Source: Candidatus Pelagibacterales bacterium (GTDB lineage Bacteria > Pseudomonadota > Alphaproteobacteria > TMED109). Taken from it: a DNA stretch of 12,185 nucleotides. Position numbers and translations under genes: made by a program. Shown in pieces: positions 6,384 to 12,185 of the stretch (positions within the stretch are counted from its first letter, which is position 1; every line of letters starts with the position of its first letter). The notes under the pieces are model-generated. The model made no database searches. It saw nothing but the letters and a program-made list of their open reading frames with translations, and was not told where the DNA came from. Location of the stretch: the NCBI GenBank assembly GCA_002732015.1, contig PCCU01000007.1, forward strand, positions 25,733-37,917, written 5' to 3'.

Positions 6384-8297
6384 TTAAATCTCTTTCTTTG
6401 ATGGAGTGGATAGCTCCATTTTATAGGCTAGCATCCACATCATATAAACACCTATTACCCAGAATAATATCTGCCATACCCATATAGATGGAATACCAAA
6501 TATCCAAGTTGCTGGATTTGTTGGGTCCCCAAAAATCCAGTTACCTATAACAGCACCTGGTCCAATTCCAAAGAAAAACCACAATAAAGTTATGATCCAC
6601 GCAATAGGAACTAAATTCTTTTTTTCTGAAGGTAATCCAGCATACTCTTTTAAAAAATTATGATATTTCATTTTATGATTATAATCATTTTGATTTTGTG
6701 TAAAAAATGAAACTAATATTGCTGTTCCTAAATTAAAGAAAATCCCCCAACCAGCTGAATGTATAGTTAACGGCCATCTTCCCCAACCAGTGATTCCTAA
6801 AGATTGACCTATAGACTCTGTGCAAGTAACGGCAATAAGGCCAGCAATTAAGCCTAAAGTTATACCCAAACTGGTAAGCCAGGGCCAAAAGCATATTGCA
6901 ATTAGAGCTGGCCACATTTGAAAACCATATGCTACAGCTAAACCTCCTAACAATACAAGCGCATCAGTAGCTGTTGCTGCTACCAGCAATGCTAGCGCGA
7001 CAATAATTATAACAAAGAATCTTCCAAATAGTTTTTGTTGACTATCGCTAGCATTTGGTAATACATACCTTTTTATTATATCTCTTGTAATCATACCTCC
7101 AGCTGTTGACATGTATGCCGCGCCCGTAGACTGCATAGCAGCTAAAGCACAAACTGATAAAAGACCTACTAGCCAAGGAGCAGACTCTCCCATTAGGTTA
7201 ATAAGTTGTGGCACTAATCCTCCCTGTTTACTGGCTGTTTCCATTAGGTCCTTACCTCCTAAATTAGGTCCTATTACATTATTTACTACTTCAGGGTTAT
7301 TAGTCACCATATCTAGGTTAGCTCCAAGAAAATGGGAACCTATTCCTTGAATAGCAGTAAAAAAGAATAAAATAGCTCCTATGCCAAATGCTGATGCCCA
7401 AACCTGCTGAGGAGCAAATGGTTTAGGACTTTGATTTGAAAAGGCCCACATGGTAAATGCTGGAGCAGACTGTATTCCCATAAGTGCAAACATATAAGTT
7501 AATATCATTATCCCCGTCCAAGGTCCTCCAACTGCTTTAGAACCTGCATCCACAAACTGTATCATTCCTGGTATAGCCACATAATGGCTATAACCATCCT
7601 TTGTTAACTTAGTATCACTTTCGGTTAAAGAAATAATACCCTCAGTTAAATTTGTAATTCCTCCTATGTAATAAAATGAAATTATGCCCAAAGCTATAAT
7701 TCCACCAGCTAATAAAATACATTGCATAGTATCAACATATGCTACTGCCCTTAAACCCCCTGTAGCAACATAAATCACAACTACTAAAGATAACAAAATC
7801 ATTCCTACATTAACTCCTAACATTCCATCTGTTAAAACATTAAATAAAAATCCTGAAGCTCTAAGTTGTATTCCTAAATAAGGAACAGAAAATACAAGTG
7901 CTACAAGCACTATCAAAAGTCTTATTGTATCTGATTTAAAATATTCAGCAAACATTTCACCTGGTGTTACAAAACCAAACTTTTTCCCGAGCATCCATTG
8001 TCTTTTTAAGAACAGGACACCAGTAAAAGGTATAGTAATAGCATAAAAAGAAGCATAAGCATAAGGGAAACCATCCCTATAAATCAGTCCAGGATGTCCC
8101 ATAAAAGTCCATCCAGAAAAGGATGTAGCCGTTGCGGCCAGCACAAATACCCAAATAGAAATAGATCTTCCAGCAATAAAATAGTCACCTGCAGTCTTTG
8201 ACTGTCTTGCTCCTTTAATTCCCCAGAAAATACAATATGACCAATACAGTGCCACAAAAAACAGCAACCAAATAACCTTAATTTCTAAACCAAACAT
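6384..8297 (-). CDS. SSS-family sodium/solute symporter (SLC5/PutP-like), substrate unknown
   Basis: A 637-residue inner-membrane transporter of the solute:sodium symporter family, importing an organic solute with Na+. It is longer than PutP (about 500), with extra helices at the C-terminus. Seen: TM1 near 7-26; GDYFIAGRSI (37-46), typical of the family before TM2; AATATSFSGWTFMGHPGLIY (54-73), the unwound sodium-site helix; a GGLRAVAYVDTMQ stretch (180-192), the well-conserved core before TM6; and SVCALAAMQSTGAAYMSTAG (381-400), which matches the later core helix whose Ser/Thr side chains contribute to the Na2 site. The C-terminus, PSIWVWQILFWVIGVYMMWM (603-622), then AYKMEL, is a distinctive last helix. 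No histidine-kinase domain is fused to it. The ATG at 8297-8295 has the best ribosome-binding site in the window: GGAG, within a G6AG run, 4 bases upstream. It heads a three-gene operon. Substrate cannot be assigned; amino acids or small carboxylates are only possibilities. Confidence 0.92.
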   Translation of the reverse strand: MFGLEIKVIWLLFFVALYWSYCIFWGIKGARQSKTAGDYFIAGRSISIWVFVLAATATSFSGWTFMGHPGLIYRDGFPYAYASFYAITIPFTGVLFLKRQWMLGKKFGFVTPGEMFAEYFKSDTIRLLIVLVALVFSVPYLGIQLRASGFLFNVLTDGMLGVNVGMILLSLVVVIYVATGGLRAVAYVDTMQCILLAGGIIALGIISFYYIGGITNLTEGIISLTESDTKLTKDGYSHYVAIPGMIQFVDAGSKAVGGPWTGIMILTYMFALMGIQSAPAFTMWAFSNQSPKPFAPQQVWASAFGIGAILFFFTAIQGIGSHFLGANLDMVTNNPEVVNNVIGPNLGGKDLMETASKQGGLVPQLINLMGESAPWLVGLLSVCALAAMQSTGAAYMSTAGGMITRDIIKRYVLPNASDSQQKLFGRFFVIIIVALALLVAATATDALVLLGGLAVAYGFQMWPALIAICFWPWLTSLGITLGLIAGLIAVTCTESIGQSLGITGWGRWPLTIHSAGWGIFFNLGTAILVSFFTQNQNDYNHKMKYHNFLKEYAGLPSEKKNLVPIAWIITLLWFFFGIGPGAVIGNWIFGDPTNPATWIFGIPSIWVWQILFWVIGVYMMWMLAYKMELSTPSKKEI

Positions 8298-8330
8298 AAA
8301 ACTCCCCCCTTTTTTTAAATGTTAACATAA

Positions 8331-8359
8331 TTTATAAATAAATGAATTTAATTTTTGAA
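8331..8359 (-). promoter_or_regulatory. Candidate sigma-70 promoter for the symporter operon
   Basis: On the minus strand TTCAAA (8359-8354) and TATAAA (8336-8331) are 17 bases apart, giving a start near 8324 and a leader of about 27 bases. The leader includes the G-rich ribosome-binding site just before the ATG at 8297. This is a plausible sigma-70 site in a 112-base gap, weakened by the high chance rate in AT-rich DNA. Confidence 0.4.
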
Positions 8360-8390
8360 ATTTAGAAATGCAGAAAATTAAAAATCTTAG

Positions 8391-8410
8391 AAAAAAAAAA
8401 TTTTTTTTTT
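8391..8410 (-). terminator. A10-T10 palindrome after the tRNA, possible terminator
   Basis: Bases 8391-8400 are ten A and 8401-8410 ten T on the plus strand. On the minus strand the tRNA CCA end runs straight into an A-tract followed by a U10 tract. The RNA could fold A on U but the hairpin would lack any GC pairs, so termination might rely mainly on the U-run. It reads the same on both strands. No better terminator is visible between the rpoD-tRNA unit and the symporter promoter. Confidence 0.4.
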
Positions 8411-8486
8411 GGTGGGCCCGGTAGGACTCGAACCTACGACCAAACCGTTATGAGCGGTTTGCTCTAACCAACTGAGCTACAGGCCC
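8410..8486 (-). tRNA. tRNA-Ile2 (anticodon CAT, lysidine type)
   Basis: The minus strand folds as a complete cloverleaf with encoded CCA. Acceptor stem GGGCCTG pairs with CGGGCCC (one U-G wobble); D arm GCTC/GAGC; anticodon stem AACCG/CGGTT around loop CTCATAA, giving anticodon CAT; T arm GTAGG/CCTAC with loop TTCGAGT. G1-C72 pairs normally and the anticodon stem lacks the three G-C pairs of initiator tRNA, which rules out tRNA-fMet. The isoleucine-type GGGCCTG acceptor, shared with bacterial tRNA-Ile, favours the AUA-reading tRNA-Ile2, whose C34 must be converted to lysidine by TilS, over elongator tRNA-Met. The 5' end is only 4 bases from the rpoD stop, so RNase P probably frees it from a shared transcript. 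AUA codons are frequent in this AT-rich DNA, so demand for it should be high. Confidence 0.9.
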
Positions 8487-8490
8487 TTGT

Positions 8491-10554
8491 TTAATTATCA
8501 AGAAAACTTTTAAGTTTTTTTGACCTAGAAGGGTGCTTAAGTTTTCTTAATGCTTTTGCCTCTATTTGTCTAATTCTTTCTCTAGTAACAGAAAATTGTT
8601 GTCCAACTTCTTCTAGTGTGTGGTCACTATTCATTCCTATACCAAATCTCATTCTCAAAACTCTTTCTTCTCTAGCAGTAAGAGAAGATAATATCTTAGT
8701 TGTAGCTTCTCTAAGATTAGTATTTATTGCAGCATCTAGAGGTATTATAGCATTAATATCTTGAATGAAATCTCCCAGGTTTGTATCGTCCTCATCTCCA
8801 ATTGGTGTCTCAAGGCTTACAGGCTCTTTAGCAATTTTCATTACTTTTCTGACTTTATCTATAGGCATTTCAAGATGCTTTCCTAATTCTTCCGGAGAAG
8901 GTTCCCTTCCAGTTTCATGAAGAATTTGCCTAGAGGTTCTAACTAACTTATTAATAGTTTCAATCATATGCACTGGAATTCTGATGGTTCTAGCCTGATC
9001 AGCTATAGATCTTGTAATAGCTTGTCTAATCCACCATGTTGCATAAGTTGAAAATTTATACCCTCTTCTATATTCAAATTTATCAACAGCTTTCATTAAC
9101 CCTATATTGCCTTCTTGGATGAGATCTAAAAATTGCAAGCCCCTGTTTGTATATTTTTTAGCAATTGATATAACCAATCTTAGATTTGCCTCAATCATTT
9201 CTTGTTTAGCTCTATTACACTCTCTTTCTCCTCTTTGAATTCTATCCGCTATAATTTTAATTTCTGATACTGGTATACCCATCTCATCTGAAACTACATT
9301 GAAGTTAGCAATGTGTTCTTTTATTTTTTCTTTATCTTTTGCTAAAAAACTTTTCCAGTTTTTATCTTTCAGATAAGATACTTTTCTAAACCAGTTTTTT
9401 TCATTTTCTCTTCCTACAATTGCCTCTTTGAAAACTTTAATATCAACGTTTCTTTTTCTTGAAAGTTTTAGCAATTGCGTTTCAATAGACAGTAACCTTC
9501 TATTTTTACCATAAACTATATCAATTAAATACTCTATTGCATTATTATTCAGTACAATTCTTGAAAATATATCTATTAATTCTTTTACAAGCTCAACTTC
9601 TTTTTTAAAAACATTACTTTTAATCTCTTTTCCATTAATAGCCTTATCAAACTTATAACTATTTACTCTTGAAAAACTATTACTAATCTGTTTTACTCTC
9701 TTAAATTCTTTATCTATAGTTGGTCTAATTATTTCTTCAAGATGGGATAGAGATAAGAAACCTTCGTCATTTTCATCATTTTCGCTGTCTTCAGTCTCTT
9801 CATTATTTATTTTCTCTGGGTTTTTATCTTTTTTTAAGACCTTTTCATTAACTTTTTTATTTTTTTCCTTATTAGTATTATCAAAAGTTGATAAATTATC
9901 TAATTGAGAAAAGTCTTGAAATACTATATCTTTTCCTGAAGTAGCTAAAAGAGCATTGTCAGCAGTCTTAACATTGGCCTTGCCCTCTGGAGTTTGATTA
10001 TATGTGCTTTCACAATCTATTATTTCTCTAAGTAGCATTTCACCTTTAGTAATTTTTTTGTGCCACTCAGTAATTACTTTTAAAGAAGAAGGACAGCCAA
10101 ATATTCCTACCATCATAGCAGACCTACTAGCTTCAATTCTTTTTGCAATAGCTATCTCACCTTCCCTTGAGAGAAGTTCTACTCCTCCCATCTCTCTTAA
10201 ATACATTCTTACTGGATCATCAGTTTTTCCTAAAATTTCTTCATCGTTTAAATCTTCTGAGTCTAAGTCTTTATTTTTTTTGGAATTTTTATTTGTAGAG
10301 CCTTTCTTTCTTCCTCTTTTCTTCTTTACAACTGGTTCTAAAGCTGCCTGCTCATCATCCATTAGCTTTATACCCTCAGTTTTGAAGGTTTCTAAGAGTT
10401 CTTCTAGAGACTCACTAGGTATATTCTTTCCTTTTACTGTTTTTTCTATATATGCAGGAGAAACATATCCTTTTCTTTTTCCCCTATTGAATATTCTTCT
10501 TATAGTTTTTGCTGTAAGCTCTTCTTGGGTAATTTTAATTTTAGTATTTACCAT
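8491..10554 (-). CDS. rpoD: Primary sigma factor RpoD (sigma-70)
   Basis: This is the housekeeping sigma subunit that directs RNA polymerase to -10/-35 promoters. It has 687 residues, the normal length for the long proteobacterial form. Order: region 1.1 (about 1-75), a lysine-rich linker (77-96, KKKRGRKKGSTNKNSKKNKD), region 1.2 with DPVRMYLREMGGVELLSREG (113-132), a large non-conserved region with an acidic patch (NNEETEDSENDENDEG, 250-265), region 2 from about 450 with ANLRLVISIAKKYTNRGLQF and the -10-reading helix YATWWIRQAITRSIADQAR (504-522), region 3 (about 529-605) and region 4 with the helix-turn-helix TLEEVGQQFSVTRERIRQIE (646-665). The GMNSDHTLEEVGQQFSVTRE and terminal KSFLDN style is alphaproteobacterial. 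The ATG at 10554-10552 lies 28 bases after the dnaG stop, with no clear Shine-Dalgarno site. The order dnaG-rpoD is the macromolecular-synthesis operon, and the tRNA follows 4 bases later. Confidence 0.98.
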   Translation of the reverse strand: MVNTKIKITQEELTAKTIRRIFNRGKRKGYVSPAYIEKTVKGKNIPSESLEELLETFKTEGIKLMDDEQAALEPVVKKKRGRKKGSTNKNSKKNKDLDSEDLNDEEILGKTDDPVRMYLREMGGVELLSREGEIAIAKRIEASRSAMMVGIFGCPSSLKVITEWHKKITKGEMLLREIIDCESTYNQTPEGKANVKTADNALLATSGKDIVFQDFSQLDNLSTFDNTNKEKNKKVNEKVLKKDKNPEKINNEETEDSENDENDEGFLSLSHLEEIIRPTIDKEFKRVKQISNSFSRVNSYKFDKAINGKEIKSNVFKKEVELVKELIDIFSRIVLNNNAIEYLIDIVYGKNRRLLSIETQLLKLSRKRNVDIKVFKEAIVGRENEKNWFRKVSYLKDKNWKSFLAKDKEKIKEHIANFNVVSDEMGIPVSEIKIIADRIQRGERECNRAKQEMIEANLRLVISIAKKYTNRGLQFLDLIQEGNIGLMKAVDKFEYRRGYKFSTYATWWIRQAITRSIADQARTIRIPVHMIETINKLVRTSRQILHETGREPSPEELGKHLEMPIDKVRKVMKIAKEPVSLETPIGDEDDTNLGDFIQDINAIIPLDAAINTNLREATTKILSSLTAREERVLRMRFGIGMNSDHTLEEVGQQFSVTRERIRQIEAKALRKLKHPSRSKKLKSFLDN

Positions 10555-10560
10555 AAATAT

Positions 10561-10588
10561 TTTATAGCTATTGATTTTTTTTTTACAA
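10561..10588 (-). promoter_or_regulatory. Possible internal promoter for rpoD overlapping the dnaG stop
   Basis: On the minus strand TTGTAA (10588-10583, which includes the dnaG TAA) and TATAAA (10566-10561) are 16 bases apart. The predicted start would fall within a base or two of the rpoD ATG at 10554, implying a leaderless or nearly leaderless transcript. Each box differs from consensus (4/6 and 5/6), and the surrounding DNA is so AT-rich that this may be chance. Confidence 0.22.
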
Positions 10589-12160
10589 GGTTTTATTTTT
10601 ATTTAAATACCACTTTTCTTGAATACCTAGGATGTTTATAAGTACTTTAGTAGCATAGTTTATGTCACTACTCTCTTTTGCATACTCTTCAATTAAGTCA
10701 AAGCTAATGCAATCTTTAGTTTGAAAATGTTGCTTTAAAATACTTTCATAACCTTTATTAATTAATTGTCTTTTAAGGTCTTCAGACTTCTCAATATTCT
10801 CTGTAGAAATTATTTCAATAATAGTATTTCTTAGTTGTTCTAATTCATTATTACTTAGAAAAACTTTTGCCAATGCCTCATCATTTTGTTTAAGTAATTG
10901 AAGGTTGTTTATCATAGCAGCTAAAATAGATCTCTCTCTTCTAATAATAAAATGATCTGATTTTTTATTTTTAACTAAATTGGTAAAGTAGACATCTTTT
11001 TTAACTGCCTTTGAAACGTTTCCAAATTTATAGATTTGTTTTTTAGAAATTTCATCAACTCTTTTTTTAATAAAAGATTTATATAATTGCCTCATATTTA
11101 AATTTTTTATATTATCAATTTTCTGGTAAATATTATTTTTAAAGTTTATTATTTTTTCTGGAGAACTTAACCCCTGTTCATCTCCATAAAATACAAACAA
11201 AGATTGTAATAAACTAAATTTGTCTTTAAGTATTTTTGATATAAAAAGAGATCTTTCATGACTATTTATTAAATCATCTGGATCTTTTCCTTCTTTTAAA
11301 AATATAAAGTTTATGGTTTTTTCTGATTCTATCTCTGGCATTACTATATCTAACGCCCTAGTGGAGGCCTTAATGCCTGCTAAATCACCGTCCATCAATA
11401 GAGTGGGCTCATTTACAAATCTCCATAAAATTTTAAATTGGTCTAATGTCAATGAAGTTCCTAGTGGTGCTACTGCTTTTAACCCTAGAGACTCCATGGC
11501 AATTACATCAGTATATCCTTCTACTATAAAAACTTCCTCTTCTCTATTTTTAATCCTATTAAGCGTTGGCAGATTATATAAAATTTCTCTTTTTTTAAAA
11601 AAACTATTTTCCCAACTATTTATATATTTTGGCTGTTCTTCTCCTAAGCACCTTCCTCCAAATGCAATAATATTTTCATATCTGTCAAGGATTGGGAACA
11701 TAATTCTATTAGTAAAAAGATCATACTTTTTTTTGTAATCATTTACTTTAAAAATATTATTTTCTAGTAAATATTCAGTACTTATAGACTTTGAATTTAA
11801 AAAAATCTCTAATTCATTTGAATTTTTAGATAAGCCTAAATTGTATTTGTCTATCTTTTCAAATGTAATATTTTTCTTTTCTAAGAAAGATATGTTGTTA
11901 TTGGTTAAATGTTGTTTTAAATTTTTATTGTAGTATGAGGCAATGTACTTCATTACTGTATGATACCTTTTATTATCTTGTCTATTTTGTAGTGTTATAT
12001 TAGAAAATTGATGTTCTTTAATATTAATATTGGCTTCACTAGCTAGCTTTTCTAAAGCTTCTCTAAAACTAAGTTTATACTTATCCATTATGTAGGAAAA
12101 TATGTCCCCATTTGCACCACAACCATAGCAAACATAATTTTGTTTTTGCAGATTTATGTT
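10583..12160 (-). CDS. dnaG: DNA primase DnaG (5' end disrupted near window edge)
   Basis: DnaG makes the RNA primers for replication, acting with the DnaB helicase. From the internal Met at 12088, 501 residues run to the TAA at 10583. The frame stays open 24 codons further up, to 12160, and encodes part of the zinc-binding domain (KQNYVCYGCGANGDIFSY), with the second cysteine pair CYGC. Using the 12088 Met as residue 1: the RNAP-like core with FPILDRYENIIAFGGRCLGE (131-150) and PKYINSWENSFFKK; the TOPRIM motifs EGYTDVIA (190-197) and MDGDLAG (232-238), giving catalytic Glu190, Asp233 and Asp235; KDPDDLI (268-274); and a divergent C-terminal helicase-binding region. The first zinc-ligand half (CxxH) should lie in the last 25 bases, but TGA at 12163-12161 falls exactly where the Phe of the PSF motif belongs. 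The Met at 12088 is therefore not the true start. The gene leads rpoD by 28 bases. Confidence 0.95.
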   Translation of the reverse strand, partial: NINLQKQNYVCYGCGANGDIFSYIMDKYKLSFREALEKLASEANINIKEHQFSNITLQNRQDNKRYHTVMKYIASYYNKNLKQHLTNNNISFLEKKNITFEKIDKYNLGLSKNSNELEIFLNSKSISTEYLLENNIFKVNDYKKKYDLFTNRIMFPILDRYENIIAFGGRCLGEEQPKYINSWENSFFKKREILYNLPTLNRIKNREEEVFIVEGYTDVIAMESLGLKAVAPLGTSLTLDQFKILWRFVNEPTLLMDGDLAGIKASTRALDIVMPEIESEKTINFIFLKEGKDPDDLINSHERSLFISKILKDKFSLLQSLFVFYGDEQGLSSPEKIINFKNNIYQKIDNIKNLNMRQLYKSFIKKRVDEISKKQIYKFGNVSKAVKKDVYFTNLVKNKKSDHFIIRRERSILAAMINNLQLLKQNDEALAKVFLSNNELEQLRNTIIEIISTENIEKSEDLKRQLINKGYESILKQHFQTKDCISFDLIEEYAKESSDINYATKVLINILGIQEKWYLNKNKTL

Positions 12161-12185
12161 TCAGGCAACATTATTTGTGGCCAGG
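12161..12185 (-). pseudogene. dnaG: Garbled dnaG 5' segment (frame disruption or end-of-contig error)
   Basis: The last 25 bases do not continue the DnaG frame. TGA (12163-12161) replaces the phenylalanine of the zinc-domain PSF motif. Further up, one other frame reads CCT GGC CAC AAA, which resembles codons for the expected Pro-Phe-His-x with two substitutions. The remaining spacing is about 5 bases too short for the family. This resembles decayed or misread primase sequence rather than a different gene. An essential gene broken at a window edge most simply means poor sequence quality there. Confidence 0.45.

Noticed and set aside
6733..7350. Two short open frames (6733-6915 minus and 7111-7350 plus) within the symporter gene
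   Set aside because: Both overlap continuous transporter coding sequence with conserved helices, and neither product has motifs.
8410..8486. Reading the CAT-anticodon tRNA as initiator or elongator tRNA-Met
   Set aside because: The paired G1-C72 and the anticodon stem without three G-C pairs rule out the initiator. The GGGCCTG isoleucine-type acceptor fits tRNA-Ile2 better than elongator Met, though lysidine modification cannot be seen in DNA.
8391..8486. tRNA 3' end as a phage or island attachment site
   Set aside because: There is no integrase gene and no repeat of the tRNA 3' end elsewhere in the window.
10004..10567. Long open frame antisense to the rpoD 5' half
   Set aside because: It lies fully opposite unmistakable sigma-70 coding sequence. 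Its Ser/Phe/Leu-rich product is what the reverse complement of Lys/Glu-rich codons gives, and no family motif is seen.
11313..11738. Open frame antisense to the dnaG TOPRIM region
   Set aside because: It is opposite well-conserved primase motifs and has no recognisable domain, so it is a shadow frame.
12161..12163. In-frame TGA in dnaG as selenocysteine or a recoded codon
   Set aside because: The expected residue is Phe, not Cys or Trp. No selenocysteine insertion element is evident, and the adjoining bases are also disturbed, which fits sequence error or decay.

Overview
The window is very AT-rich and consists almost entirely of closely packed housekeeping and metabolic genes. Gene content points to an AT-rich alphaproteobacterium. 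The sigma-70 C-terminus (DHTLEEVGQQFSVTRERIRQ, then HPSRSKKLKSFLDN) is of alphaproteobacterial type. The single-chain indolepyruvate:ferredoxin oxidoreductase and the KxAQ-type ABC1 kinase also suit that class. The composition, short gaps and rarity of clear Shine-Dalgarno sites suggest a free-living, streamlined marine lineage such as the SAR11-like groups. That last step is inference; no ribosomal RNA gene is present to settle it.

Layout, left to right. (1) Bases 1-545, minus strand: the N-terminal half of a UDP-glucuronate 4-epimerase-type sugar nucleotide epimerase, cut by the window edge. (2) An 81-base divergent gap, then a plus-strand run: a fused indolepyruvate:ferredoxin oxidoreductase (627-4070), an ABC1/UbiB-family kinase-like protein with a GTG start (4109-5425), and a 51-residue membrane protein (5422-5577) whose ATG overlaps the kinase stop codon. 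(3) A minus-strand run that converges on it with no intervening base: an SSS-family Na+/solute symporter (8297-6384), a 71-residue two-helix membrane protein (6368-6153) and a membrane-anchored TPR protein (6150-5578). (4) A second minus-strand run entering from the right edge: dnaG primase (N-terminus broken or missing), rpoD, and a tRNA with anticodon CAT, read as tRNA-Ile2, only 4 bases after the rpoD stop.

How the genes work together. dnaG-rpoD-tRNA is an information-processing operon of the macromolecular-synthesis type. The symporter, small membrane protein and TPR protein look like one transport operon, because the gaps are 15 and 2 bases and the only good ribosome-binding site and promoter candidate lie ahead of the symporter. 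The oxidoreductase probably oxidises aryl-pyruvates from aromatic amino acids to acyl-CoA. The kinase behind it belongs to a family linked to quinone and lipid metabolism, but no direct functional link between the two can be read from the sequence.

No stretch longer than about 130 bases lacks a gene or tRNA. I saw no insertion sequence, prophage, CRISPR array, toxin-antitoxin pair or defence system. I do not think the window contains a clearly new system. The most worthwhile leads are the uncharacterised symporter/small-protein/TPR cassette, the overlooked 51-residue ORF at the convergent junction, the rpoD-tRNA fusion transcript, and the damaged dnaG 5' end at the right edge.
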